Positions 21,438 through 33,396 of a stretch of DNA of 64,000 nucleotides are shown here, piece by piece; within the stretch, counting starts at the first letter, position 1, and every line of letters begins with the position of its first letter. This stretch comes from Triglochin maritima (Eukaryota; Streptophyta; Magnoliopsida; Alismatales; Juncaginaceae): positions 31,618,326 through 31,682,325 of the forward strand of contig OY821791.1 in NCBI GenBank assembly GCA_963682175.1. Reading direction: 5' to 3'. Under the pieces are notes generated by a model. It was not told where the DNA came from. It saw only the letters and a program-made list of their open reading frames with translations, and searched no databases. The position numbers were made by a program, and so were the translations under genes.

Positions 21438-23024
21438 AATACCCCTACACCTAACTTTTGCTAGTCCCGAGCAAAACAAAGAAAGAGAAAAGCATACGAA
21501 AAACAAGAAATCCTAACTCACTTTCGTAGGAATCACGGTTGCACTTAGCATGTGCAACAAGCCGTTGAACCTCCTTGTTGCCAAGGAGGAGGAATGTTGT
21601 CTCCTGAGGGTTTTCAGCGGATATACCCACAAAATCCGAACAAGATGCATTAATCAATCTAGCTACACGACTCGTTGGACTCATATTGTCGATCATGGGA
21701 CGCGGTAATACTACGGGTCGACTCTATATATGTAATCGGTCCACACACCTAGCCTAATGAGTTATTCGTGAGAGTTAGTTAAGGACTTAAGTGAAAGACA
21801 TGGCAACCTTAACTTCTGAATGTGATACAATGTGTAAAGTCCATTTTGGTTCTTATTTGACTCTTTTTTCTTCTTTTTTTCCTTCTTTTTTTCCTTTTTT
21901 TTCTTTTTCTTTGTAGCATTTTATTGGTTGGTGTTTGATTCTCCCAGGGTCAGGTTTCGTGCATCATTGCCTATGAGGACTTACACTATCACGTACACCT
22001 TCCCCCCAAATCTCCACATAGGGCGATCCCTACTACCCGTGTAACGGGAGTTCGGTCGGTGCATCCCAAGTCAGATGACTCGAAAGCACCAGGCACAAAG
22101 TCCCCTCAGACCTACTTTCCCGAGTGATAGGAGTCGTGCGAGAAGAGAGAACACCATTTATTTATTTATCTACATGGGAACCAAAACCCCTACACTTAAG
22201 TTTCACAAAAAGAGATTAAGGGCCCTTGACTACGACAAACTTCCTTATACTAACAGACACGAATTATTTGACTCACTAGGTTCAGGGTGGACTTCTTTAA
22301 ATGTTTGAGTGTTAAAACCCTATGATTACACGCCCCCCGAGGGAAAACCAGGGTGCATCCTAACGACTCGATAAGACCTAAAGCCAGTAAACTAGATATC
22401 CTAATGCATCAAGTTCAAGACAATTTTGGGAACTTTCTTTTTACTTTGCCTCTCAACGGTTTTGCACATGCTAAACACACGCAAAACCTACAAAAACATT
22501 TTCTTTCACAAACACATGAAGATTTTGAAAGAAATGTAAAATTTTTAAAGCACTAGGCAAGCAAAAGAAGACAAGTCACCCAAGGATCATGGCAAGCAGG
22601 TATATCAATGTTAAATGCGGCACACTAACATGACCCTAACAATGCACACAAAGAAAACAAAATCAAAAGAAAAGACTCGACTATGTACACACGTAAAGCA
22701 CCCCCCCCACACCTACTTCATGCATTGTCGTCAATGAATGTGAACAAGATACTACATGGATATATGCATGAAAAAGGAAAGATCTCACCAACATGAAGTA
22801 CAAAGGGACGTTCAGGGTCATGTTGATGGACACAAACCCAACTTCCCTCAAAACCTGTGAGAAGCTGAAGAAGGGAGATAAATACGTCAAGAAATTGGCC
22901 CAAGTACACAAGGGTTGGGGCCCACAACAATCAATGCTCGCTCATGGAGACTTTTATTACACATTTTTTTTCTTTTCTTTAGTATGATATGCACAACAAT
23001 AACGATATTCTCATAATCATTTGG
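21438..23024 (-). other. 3' non-coding region of C
   Basis: On the minus strand it is collinear with E1 4376-5686. It carries the internal purine tract (22698-22737), the conserved short ORF end (DFVGISAENPQETTFLLLGN, within 21540-21640), a T-rich low-complexity run (21857-21916), and the final purine tract 21438-21452 next to the LTR. No other gene is visible. Confidence 0.7.
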
Positions 23025-26011
23025 TCAAGGAACATCAAATGAGAACATCAAGTCATGAGGACCAGAGACTTGCCGAGATGGGCAAACTTCACCGGTACTC
23101 TGAGGTGTCATGAGGGGTGAAAGATCAAAGCTGAACGGCTCGAATCCCTCATGATATTGGTTGGGTGTGGGCAACAAAGAATGAAGTTGTATTGCCTCAC
23201 TAGGGTTTAATTGCTCATCGAAGAAAACCCTCCAACTAATAGGCGGGTGCATCGGAATGAGTTCCTCAGGCTCATTCGATGGATGCAGCAGACTTGCATC
23301 ACTAAGAATGGGGCTTCTCCCCAACTCATCCAACAAGGACCTCCCACCATCATTTAGATCATCAAGCATAAGCTCGGTCATAGGTGGGTCCTTGTTGGAG
23401 TCAATATGAAGCTCAAATGGCTCAATGGCCATGGGACATGAGGTAGAGACACCTTCTGGTATAGGCATATGATGAGGTGTCTCACTCTCACTAGTACTCT
23501 CAACTGAATCATGCAACGAACACTCCCTTTGGACATTCATGTTCGAGGCCAGCTCACTCTGTTGCATTGCGAAGACAGGCAATGAGTTTTCGCTGGGCCC
23601 ACGAACATTCTCAACGGGTTGCATTGGGGTTAGGGGTGTTCGTTGATTTTGTGGTGCTTTCTCCAATTGGCGGATGAGATTTAGATTTAAAGGTTCATCC
23701 ACGGGTTCCTGTTGCCTACCAGAGTTGAACACATGAAACTAGGCACTCATGTTACCGAATGAGAGCTTCATGAGACCATTTCTACAATTAATCAAGGCAT
23801 TGGAGGTGGCCAGAAATGGTCTACCCAAAATCAAAGGTATTTGAGAGTGGGTGTTCTTAACAGGATTGGTATCGAGGACAACAAAATCAACTGGAAATAT
23901 AAAATCTCCAACTTTGATAAGCACATCCTCGATAATCCCCATGGGAATACGAATGGATCTATCCGCCAATTGGAGGGTGATCTTAGTTGGTTTCAATTCT
24001 CCCAAGTTCAACTGTTGATAAACAGAGAATGGGAGGAGGTTGACCGCTGATCCTAAATCAAGCAAAACATTGCTCATTCTAGTGTCACATATCGTACACT
24101 GAATAGTAGGACACCCAGGGTCCTTGTATTTTGTGTAGGTGGGATTGGACAAAAGTGAGCTGATATTTGCAGCCAAGAATGCTTTCTTAGGAACATTGGT
24201 CTTCCTCTTGGTTGTGCAGAGATCCTTCAACACTTTGGCATATTGAGGTATTTGTTGGATGACATCCAACAAGGGGATGTTAGCCTTTACTTGCTTAAAC
24301 ACCTCTAATATCTTGTCCATGTTGTCACTCTGCTTTTTGGTTAACCTACTTGGATAGGGAGCTTTTGGCAGGTAAGTTTTATGTGGTGCCTGAGAAGGAA
24401 GCCTTGGTGTATTACCCTCACCCTCAGCCTCTTCTTCACCACCATTCCCACTGAGGGGCTGCATAGATGGTGGTGGTGGCAAGGAAATGTGATTGTCAAT
24501 CTGTTTTCCATTTCTTAAGGTCACAATGGAATTGACATGGTGAACAGGTTCCTCCACATGGTTCACTTGCCTCCCCCGAGGTACCACATTCTCATTTTGC
24601 ATGTGTTGTTCCTGGTACATGCGGGGGTTAGCCTCAGGCTGGCTAGGAAAAGACCCTCTCTCTCTTTCATGTACAGACTGAGCCAATTGGCCCATCTGAA
24701 GCTCTAGCGATTTGATGGTCTGCTGATTTGAAGTGAGAACTTGACTTGTGGTTGACATAAAAAATTTCGTTGAGTTTTCAAGTCCACGAGTCAAGGTCTC
24801 AAGCGAATTGAATCGGGTTTCCATATTATTGGAATTTGGGAAACCCGATTGATTGGTGGTTTGCGCTTGGGGTGGCTGATAGGAATGTACATGCATGGGA
24901 GGTTGGTGTGATTGGTAATGTGGTCTAGAGGAGTTTGAAGGGCCACCCGGGGCATTAGTTTGGTTCCTTGAAAAATTGGGGTGGTTCCTCCATCCAGGAT
25001 TATAAGATGATGAGTATGGGTCATTCCTGGCTCTATCATAGATGGCGTCGACACGCTCCATCTCAGGAGGAATGGACTCACACTCGCTTTCTACATGACC
25101 TATCCTACCACATGAATGACAGGGAACTGGACCAGATGTGGACATGTGAGGTGCACCTTGTTGGTTTTGGAGCTCAATCGAATCCATACGGCGCATTAAG
25201 GCCGCCATGCGCGCCTCGGTGGCCGTAGCGGTATCGACAACAAATGCGGCACCCGATCTAGTCAAGTTTGCATTCGCGATCCTTGCTCCTATGCTAGATG
25301 ATGCAGGTGGTTCCCTTACACTCTCCCATTGCATTCTTTTCTCAGCAAGGTCTTCTAGGAAAGCCCATGCCTCCCTTTCATCATTTCCCAATAAGTCTCC
25401 TTGACACATGGACTCAAGGAGCGTTCAGGATGGGATGTGAAGACCCTCGTAAACAATCTGACAAAGACGCCACAACTCAATGCCATGGTGAGCGCATGAG
25501 GATAGTAGCCGTTGAACCTCTCTAGATATGCATGAAATGTTTCGGTCTCAAGTTGATAGAACGAAAGGATTTCGTTCCTCAATTTTTGAGTTTGATGATT
25601 TGGGAAGTACTTCTTGAGGAATGCAGATTGAAACTCATCCCAAGTCCTAAAGGCATTCGCCTGGTTTTTGTACAACCACTTCTTGGTGCCATCCTTTAGC
25701 GCAAAGGGGACAAGCCTAAGGTGGATGGAGTCTGTGCTAAGTTGTTGCAGCTTAAACATAGCACAGACCTCCTCAAATTCCCTGAGAAAGATATAGGGGT
25801 CACCTTTCCCAGTGAAGTGAGGGAGCATGGAAATAAACTGAGGCTTAACCTCAAAATGGTTTCCATTAGCCTCTGGCAATACGATGCATGAGGGTAGAGC
25901 GGTACGGCTCGGGTAGCATCGATCACGGAGAGGTATGGGAACGACAACTGGAAGAACAGGTCGAACAGGTGGGTCCAGCAACTGCTCCTCCTCACGGAAA
26001 TTAGCAGCCAT
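23025..26011 (-). pseudogene. gag: Gag-protease plus tail domain of element C, broken
   Basis: The chosen start is the ATG at 26011 (MAANFREEEQLLDPP). Capsid sequence runs to about 25495, where the frame shifts; a TGA at 25425-25427 (CGA in origin, by comparison with A) interrupts the new frame. It continues through a zinc knuckle CHSCGRIGHVESEC (about 25121-25080) to an aspartic protease with VLLDLGSAVNLLPF. After LSFGNMSA a single in-frame TAG follows, and the frame resumes FHVFNSGRQQ...EPLNLNLIRQLE, matching E1's linker before RT ([20 protein letters not shown]). Instead of RT there is a tail of about 200 residues (MHPPISWRVFFDEQLNPSEA ... MFSFDVP) homologous to the C-terminus of D's ORF. 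The function of the tail is unknown. Confidence 0.82.
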
Positions 26012-27187
26012 TGAACCCGGACAGTGTGCGACACGAGAGGAGGAAGGTGTCGAGAAATCGATGACCGAAGCCGGATTGACAATGCTCCTCGTCAAACGAC
26101 CACTCTCGTCTCGTGTCCACGAAAGCATGCACAAAGGTGCACACACACTAAATTTTTTTAACAAAGAATGTACGTAGAAGAGAAGACGGGGGGACACAGG
26201 AGAGAAGGAATGACTCAGGAGAGAAAGGAAGAAGTCCTTATGCTACGGCGGATGGGTACAGGTAGAATCACACAAGCAAACAAGGCTCAAGCAATCCTAA
26301 GGTCGCTATAGGTCCTTACAGCTAGACGACGCCTAACTGCAAGGTCACACAGCCTCAACACGCCTCACCTCCCTACGACGATGACCACAAAGCCCAGCAA
26401 GTGAGCCAAGATCCGGGGATTTCGTCTCTCCTACTATCGACAAAGTGGGCAATGCCGATCAGGTCATGACGGTCGGGGCCGGATCACTCTCCTAATGCGC
26501 CCGAAATCCTTAGGGCCAATGTCTACTTGATTTTAAAAATTAGGCTCTTTATTAGTGTGGTTTGTGGGGCGAAGGAAAGGGTGATGAAACACCTTATCTT
26601 TTATGGGACAGCCCCTCCTTAGTAGCGTTTTGGAGTCCTAATCTAGCAATCAACTCTCCAAACAAACGCTCAACTCACACTTGTTTCAATGCACTTCCTA
26701 CTAACTAATGCATGTTCATACGAAATGCATGAATGAGAGTAGAAGGTGCGTACCTCACGCCAGCTCTCAGCAACAGAAAATAAAGCTAAGCTAAAAGACA
26801 ATCTAAATGCCTAAGTCACATACATGATGCATGACCTAAACAACAAGAATGCCTAATCTTTTGCTTTGAGTTTTTAGGGTCCAAGTTGCTTAAAGGAGGT
26901 TTGATTATTGATCTGGGGACAAACTATAAGTCAAAACATGCCAAATCGAGTCCCAGATCACTATATCAGATAAAGAAATACTCCACAGAAATTTAGAGGT
27001 GAAATGAAATAACCAGACCGCCAGTTGGCGGTTGTAAACAGCTGATTGGCGGTCTTCTTCTCTCAGACTGCCTCCAAACCTCACCAGATGCTTCCCCTTC
27101 TCAATGTGAGTCTCCTGAAACAAAGAAAACTACAAGACAAAAATTAAATCCACTCGAATTGTCCAAACAAGAGTCTGGACTAGCACC
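26012..27187 (-). other. Leader of C
   Basis: Non-coding leader between the primer-binding site and gag, comparable to A's leader. It holds a hairpin ACCGCC-agtt-GGCGGT at 27017-27032 and a weaker partner at 27038-27053. No gene is seen. Confidence 0.6.
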
Positions 27188-27205
27188 TCCCCGACAACGA
27201 CGCCA
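27188..27205 (-). other. Primer-binding site, tRNA-Asp with two mismatches (C)
   Basis: The minus strand reads TGGCGTCGTTGTCGGGGA, the A site with two C-to-T changes. Confidence 0.8.
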
Positions 27206-27211
27206 AAAACT

Positions 27212-28355
27212 TGTTGAACGTTTTAATTTAAACCGCAAGTGCACGGCCGCGATGAAGCGGTGGCAAGTACAGGTCGTCCTCAGGGAGGTGAGCAGCCTCT
27301 TATTTATCAGAAATCAAGTGGCAAAAATTGGGGGAGAAAGATTGATTATGCTAGTCTACACTAACCTACGCTAAGAAGTATGAAATGCGAACGAAAGAAA
27401 CAAACAATGAAATGACAACTAAGCTAAGAACAAAAGAAGAATGCTGGAATATAGAAATGGGAAAACCCCTAAGGGGTGGAGTGAGCGCACACATGCAAAG
27501 AGGTGGGTGTTGAACACATTCTTTAAGCACAAATAAAGGTGGTGTTATCATGCATAGGAAGTGTCTAAATGTTGTGGCGAAACCTATCAATCTATTCACC
27601 AACTTAGTTGATTAACATTTACATATGCAAGATGTTTATTTCAGAACCTAAACAAGCATGAGAGGTGTCTAATCATTTTGGCAAAACTCATCAAGTTATA
27701 AATTCTATCCTAAACAAGCAAGCATACATTCATGTTTTATCAACACATTGGAAATAAAGCATTCAATCCATTCTCATTTGCATGTATGTACATCTACTCC
27801 ACCCCCAAAGGGGATGGAACTACTCACTAAACATTACACTAATTATTAAACTAAACAAAAAAAGCATATTAACTAAGCTAATAAAACTAATGAAATGAGA
27901 TTAAGCAAAGCAAAAGAAGAAACATAAAACAAACAACATAATACAGAAAACTTGTATTAAAATGACTCACATTAAAAGTAGCATCCTATATGGTTCAGAT
28001 CCTACTCATTTTTGTTGTGGGCTTTTCTTGGTATATTTTCTGGTCTTTGATGCATTTAATTAGTTTGTTGGAGCTCCGACCCGAATCGAATTGCTAAAAT
28101 ACTCCCCACGATGGTGTGGAGTATTCTGTTTTGCTCTTAGGTCCTTCTGTCTTACGTTCAGGTCCTTCTCCCTTGCATCTCAGTCCCCAGATCTCACAAT
28201 TCAGTCTTTTTTCCCAGCTTTTGGGTCCTTTTATGCCTCATCTCTTCAAACCTATTTATTCCTGAAAACTAAACATAAAACTCGTAAAATAGTATTGTTT
28301 AGGTGAAAGACAATGGATATAAGATACAAATATAAGCATGAAATGATGTCAATCA
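27212..28355 (-). repeat. 5' LTR of C, lacking its TATA region
   Basis: 1144 bp, from TGATTGACATC at 28355 to TTCAACA at 27212. Compared with the 3' LTR it has a deletion of about 237 bp at 27987 (3' LTR bases about 20833-21069), which removes the TATA box and the adjacent hairpin. Confidence 0.88.
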
Positions 28356-28962
28356 AAAATCAATTTCAGAAAATAGAAACAATTAGTCATTTTTTGGTGC
28401 GAGTTTCACTCTACTTCAATATCACCATTTCAAGGTCGATTCGATGAGTCATATGTCAAAAATAATGTTGCTTAAGTGGATCCAAAGGCATACCTACGTT
28501 TGCAACTCCCTCTAACCGATTGAGCCCCATCTTCGAACTACCCTGCATCTTCGATGGTGACAGCCCCCGAAGAGCTCTAGATCTTCCTCCTTGGACGAGT
28601 CCCATCGAGTTTGATAGGCTTGAAGGGTATGATTTCAGTCTAATGCTGAAGAGGGGGAAGTGGACGCAGTTGAGGCCAGAGAACGGATGAAGATCGATAA
28701 CCGGATAGCCAACGCAGACGTGGTCTCCCATGCCATTCTCCTCCTCCATCTCTACTTCCCTCTCTCCCCCTAGAACCCACAACAAACCCTCTTTGGTCGG
28801 CTATTGCCTGCTGGTGGGGAGATATTTGCTTGGGAAAAAGCAGCCAAGTCCTCAAATTTCTCACCATTGATATTTAGTCGTAAACATTCCTATATTCCAT
28901 GTAAGTCCACATCCAACATATATATATTCAACTAATGCTTTGGGTTTAGGATATACAGAAAC

Positions 28963-30330
28963 ATTGTTTGATCTTCAGTATTGGATATTGAAGGTTATTC
29001 ATTTATAATAAAGAATCAATGTTGTTCTATCTATAAAGATGACATATTTTATGTCAATGCTAAATTAATTAATGGCCTCTATTTACTTGAATTAGATTGT
29101 TACATCTTTAACATAAACACCAAAAGGCAAAAATCAAACGGATCGAATCCCACTTACCTCTGGCATTGTCGTCTTGCTCAGATAAACCTAAAACGCATGC
29201 AAACGCTCCAAAAGAATGGACTTCTAACATCATCGTTTGATTTAGAATCACACGATACATGTGAATCTTGTTTGATGGGGAAGATGACAAAGGCTCCTTT
29301 TACTGGAAAGGGTGAGAGAGCAAGTGAATTATTGGGACTCATACATACAAATGTGTGTGGTCGAATGAGTTCCATGGCTAGAGGAAGTTTCAATTACTTC
29401 ATCACGTTTACTGATGACTTAAGTAGATACGGTTACGTATACTTAATGAAACATAAATCTGAATCGTTTGGAAAGTTCAAACAATTTCAGAATGAAGTAG
29501 AAAATCCACTTGGCAAGAAAATCAAGTCATTACGATCAGATCGTGGTGGTGAGTATTTGAGTGAAGAATTCAATGATCATCTTAGGAGTTGTGGAATCGT
29601 TTCACAACTAACTCCACGAGGAACACCACAATCGAATGGTGTGTCCGAAAGGAGAAATCGAACATTGTTAGACATGGTTCGATATATGATGAGTTTTGCG
29701 AGTCTTCCAGTATCCTTTTGGGGATATGATCTTGAAACAACCACCTTTACACTAAATAGAACTTCATCAAAAGCTGTAGAAAAGACTACATATGAGATAT
29801 GGACTGGAAAAGATCCAAAGTTGTCTTTTCTGAAAGTCTGGGGATGTGAAGCTTATGTAAAATGTTTACTCTCTGATAAGCTTGCACCTAAGTCAGACAA
29901 ATGTTTCTTTGTGGGTTATCCAAAAGAAACTTAGGGATATAACTTCTATAACCAATCAGAAAACAAAGTGTTTGTTGCTCGTGATGGTGTCTTTTTGGAA
30001 AGGGAATTTCTTTCCAAACAGACAAGTGGGAGTAATGTAGTTCTCGAAAAAATTCGAGAAGAGCAACAAATGGATGTAGTTCACCCCACGTCAGAGGCAA
30101 TGGTATCTGTGTATGGCACCTCAATCGAGGTGGGAGTACCTGTGCCAGAGATAGAGGTACATGACTCTAAAACCCTAACAAGGGTTACAGATAATATCTC
30201 TGAAGTCGTGCATTCACTACACGACTCTATTACTGTCCCACTCGAATCAAATTCGTGCGAAGATTCACAAACCGTTGTGAACACTTCTCCTATTGCTCCA
30301 GTCCTACGTAGATTTGATAGGCCATGATCT
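28963..30330 (+). pseudogene. Copia-2 pre-integrase and integrase region, broken
   Basis: The frame resumes after insertion B with one TGA and then IEGYSFIIKNQCCSIY. A GAG-pre-integrase/zinc segment follows (YLWHCRLAQINLKRM ... CESCLMGKM); the second zinc-ligand His appears as Gln (LAQ). The integrase core has HTNVCG where copia enzymes have Asp (HTDVCG), then LRSDRGGEY and GVSERRNRT, so the first catalytic acidic residue is Asn while the second Asp and the Glu remain. A TAG at 29932 interrupts FVGYPKET/GYNFYNQ, and the frame then runs to a stop at about 30327. The region once joined element DNA to the host chromosome; it is now inactive. Confidence 0.85.
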
Positions 30331-31970
30331 CGGCCTAAGAGGTATGTTGATTTCCTTTTGACCGAGAGTTGTGAGATCCTACTTTTGGAAGGTCAGGAGC
30401 CTAACAGCTACGAAGAAGCTATGATGGGTCCAGATTTCGAAAAATGGCTTGGAGCCATGAAATCTGAAATGGAATCCATGTCTGAAAATCAAGTTTGGAA
30501 CTTGGTTGGCCATATGGGGTAACACCCATAGGATGCAAATGGATTTTCAAATTGAAAACAGACAATGATGGAAACGTGAGCGTTTTCAAAGCTAGGCTGG
30601 TAGCAAAAGGTTACCAACAGGTTCATGGTATAGACTATGATGAAACCTTTTCTCCAGTCGCCATGCTTAAATCCATTCAGATACTCTTAGCAATTGCCGC
30701 TCATTATGATTATGAGATTTAGCAGATGGATGACAAAACCGCCTTCCTAAATGGGGTTTTGGAAGAGGATGTGTATATAACACAATCTGAGGGTTTTGTG
30801 GACTCCATGAATGATGGGAAAGTATCTAAGCTTCAGAAGTTCATTTATATATGGTCTGAAGCAGGCATCACGGAGCTGGAATCTTCGTTTCAATGAGGCC
30901 GTCAAAAAGTTTGGTTTCCTCAGAAATGAAGAAGAATCTTGTGTCTACAAGAAGGTTAGTGGGAGTTGTGTTGTTTTCTTGGTCTTGTATGTAAATGACA
31001 TACTGCTCATAGGAAACGACATTCCAATGCTTGAATCTACAAAGATCTGGCTTGGAAAGTGTTTCTCAATGAAAGACCTAGGAGAGGCAGAATACATCTT
31101 GGGCATCAAGATCTATAGAGATAGATCAAAAGGGATGATTGGATTAAGTCAAGGAACTTATATAGATAAGGTACTTGAAAGATTCAACATGAAAGACTCT
31201 AAGAGAGAATTTTTACCCATGTCTCATGGCACAACGCTAAGCAAAACTCAGTGTCCATCTAGGCTTGATGAGCAGAAGCGTATGAGTATGATCCCTTATG
31301 CCTCGGCAATCGGATCTATCATGTATGCCATGATATGTACTCGCCTAGATGTTGCATATGCTCTGAGCATGTGTAGCAAATTCCAATCAAATCCAGGTGA
31401 GGCACACTGGACTGCAGCTACGAACATCCTTAAGTACTTGCGAAGGACTAATGATAGTTTTGGGTGTTTGGAGGAGAAAGTGAGCTTATTATCGAAGGCC
31501 ATGTTGATGCGAGCTTCCAAATCGACATAGATGATTTCTGGTCTCAGTCCGGATACAATTTTTGTCTGAATGGAGGAGCAGTGAGCTGGAAAAGTTCAAA
31601 GCAAAGCATTGTCCCTGATTCTACAACTGAAGCAGAATACCTTGAAGCTTCAGAAGCTGCAAAGGAAGGGGTTTGGATTAAGAAGTTTATTACTGAGCTT
31701 GGTGTAGTTCCTAGCATTGATAGAGGAGTGGACATTTATTGTGATAATAATGGTGTCATTACTCAAGCGAAGGAACCTAGATCTCACCAGAAATCCAAAC
31801 ATATTCTCAGGAAGTTTCATGTAATACGATATATCACTGAAAGGAAAGATGTGAAGATTTGCAAGGTTCATACGGATGCCAATGTGGCCGATCCGTTAAC
31901 TAAACCATTGCCTCAGTCCAAGCATGAGAGTCATACTAGGGTCATAGGAATAAAGTACATTGCAGAATGA
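30331..31970 (+). pseudogene. Copia-2 reverse transcriptase and RNase H, broken
   Basis: Pieces in order: SRPKRYVDFLLTESCEILLL, YEEAMMGPDFEKW, PIGCKWIFKLKTDNDG, ARLVAKGYQQVHGIDYDETF, then after a stop QMDDKTAFLNGVLEEDVYI, then in a shifted frame GLKQASRSWNLRFNEAV and LVLYVNDILLIGNDI. The polymerase box is YVND instead of YVDD. Frames shift near 30510, 30840 and 31465. RNase H follows (GHVDASFQIDIDDF ... STTEAEYLEASEAAKEGVWI ... CDNNGVITQAKEP) and ends normally at 31970 after VADPLTKPLPQSKHE. The many lesions show that copia-2 is the oldest layer of its nest. Confidence 0.88.
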
Positions 31971-32779
31971 CTTTGATTATGTAATATCTACTATTATGAA
32001 GTAGTTCATTAATATTGGTATTGTTTACATTTTCCAAATGAAATAAAATTTAAGTTTTTGTTTAATTATTGTTTAGAATTAAATAATTGTCCAAAATAAA
32101 TTATAAATTCAAATAGGTTTGTCAAATACGTGATTTGATAAATGAAATCCAATGTGAACTTGAATATATGTTTTATTATTGTCCCTGGTCTAGGTCATAA
32201 AGTTAGACGACAATGACTTATAAAGATTAGTTTGTAAGTTGATTGATAGCATTGTTTCATGGGCTATAGAGACATTCAATGTCTACTTAATTACATGGAT
32301 ATATGTTGGAGAACATATATTTGACTAACCCGCTATGAGAATCTTTAAGAGATTTGGAATGTCATAAGATTTCTCATTAACTACTTATGTAAATTCCTTA
32401 AACATGAGTGCATCACTTTACTTATACGAGAATTGGTATATTCTTGACTCTGTCAAACGTCGTGTCGTAAAAGGAGGCTATAAAGGCGGAGGTCAGAATT
32501 GACATGAATCATATAGAGAGTTGTGGATGTTTAAGATTGAATTCTCCTCCTATTTAATAGGATGGTTGTCTTTGGGTCTTTTGAAGAGTGAAAACTGAAA
32601 TGCATGACCATGCTCAAATGGATTAAAAGTTAATCATTTGTTTCAGCAGTTTGAACTTGGATTTCAAGAAATGGTCTAAACGGAATGGGATGACATACTA
32701 TCTTACTAGATTTTCAAATCAAGACAATAAGAGACAAAGGAGTTTATTATTGCACACTTGTTAAGGACAAGTGGGAGAT
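31971..32779 (+). other. Copia-2 3' non-coding region and purine tract
   Basis: AT-rich with no ORF. It ends in GGACAAGTGGGAGATT (32764-32779), the typical copia polypurine tract. Confidence 0.65.
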
Positions 32780-33396
32780 TGAAGAAGATGTCCATTAATC
32801 AAGGTGGCAATGAATAAATAGTTGAAAGGAATTTAATCTGATTATATTAGGGGTCATAACGTTTAGCTAGAAACCAATTACGATCTATGTGTCAACCGTC
32901 GTGCGCATTACTAATACAATCAGGTCTTACAAAGGGTTACACACATTGATCCAATGACCCAAACACATGGATGGCTAAACGGGCCCACTAAGCTAACTTA
33001 CCTAATGAGATTAGGGTTAGTTTTGGAGAGGCTTATAAATAAGAAGAGAAAAGGATGCAAACTAAGTTTTTTCCTCCTAACCCTAGCCGTCACCTCCTTT
33101 TTAGCCATCCTCTCTCTCTCTCTCCACCGAGGAAGGAAGTTGTTCTTCCACTCTTCTCGTTCTAGCTAACGTGTTGGTGGAGTTTAGTCCGTGGTTCGTG
33201 TGTCCCGAGTAGAGGAATCACATTTGGGATTCTCCGCACCTCCTCCGTGAGCAAAAGAAAGGCACGCATCAAAGGTATAAATCGTTGTAGATTAGTTTTC
33301 CTCATTATTATCATGTGTACGGATCTTGGGTAGTTGATGAATTTAGAAATCGTTTCTATGTTATTTTTCCGCTGCGTTTTTCATCGTAACCCAACA
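32780..33396 (+). repeat. Probable 3' LTR of copia-2
   Basis: TGAAGAAGATGTCC after the purine tract to CGTAACCCAACA at 33396, 617 bp. A TTATAAATAAG box lies near 33035. The R-U5 part ends CCGCTGCGTTTTTCATCG, as in many copia LTRs. No 5' partner is visible, so the borders rest on the purine tract and TG...CA only. Confidence 0.6.

Larger units (their letters stand above)
12757..28355 (-). mobile_element. C: Athila-like element without RT and integrase, same LTR family as E1
   Basis: Read on the minus strand: 5' LTR 28355-27212, tRNA-Asp type primer-binding site, leader, gag-protease-tail (26011-23025), 3' non-coding region, purine tract (21452-21438), 3' LTR 21437-12757. The 3' LTR is split by A. 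Both ends carry the duplication aaaat (12752-12756 and 28356-28360). The internal region of about 5.8 kb has no RT, RNase H or integrase, so C depends on another element's enzymes; E1 is the matching autonomous type. Confidence 0.88.
9548..28957 (-). mobile_element. B: probable solo LTR of a Ty3 chromovirus, about 3.8 kb, split by C
   Basis: The outer ends are TGTAACGTCC (9548) and ATATACA (28957), flanked by a 5-bp duplication gaaac (9543-9547 and 28958-28962). Its own sequence is 9548-12756 plus 28361-28957. I see no coding frame, primer-binding site or second copy of an LTR, which favours a solo LTR. On the minus strand it ends TTCCGCTTTGAC...GGGGACGTTACA, resembling the F chromovirus LTR end TTCCGCTGTTTCGGGGCGTTACA in its key positions, so the minus orientation is inferred. 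A large non-coding derivative is the alternative. Confidence 0.55.
9137..33396 (+). mobile_element. Copia-2: degraded Ty1/copia element hosting nested insertions B, C and A
   Basis: Copia-2 coding DNA is 9137-9547 and 28963-31970, split by 19.4 kb of nested elements. The join is exact: 5' part ends VPAIGRN at 9547, the duplicated target gaaac recurs at 28958-28962, and the frame resumes with ...SVLDIEGYSF. A 3' purine tract and LTR follow to 33396. No 5' LTR is seen, so the left end is missing or rearranged. Domain order (protease, integrase, RT, RNase H) is that of copia elements. Confidence 0.85.

Noticed and set aside
28456..28785. 109-codon minus-strand ORF inside B
   Set aside because: No recognisable domain; it lies inside a probable LTR and is cut by nothing that suggests a gene.
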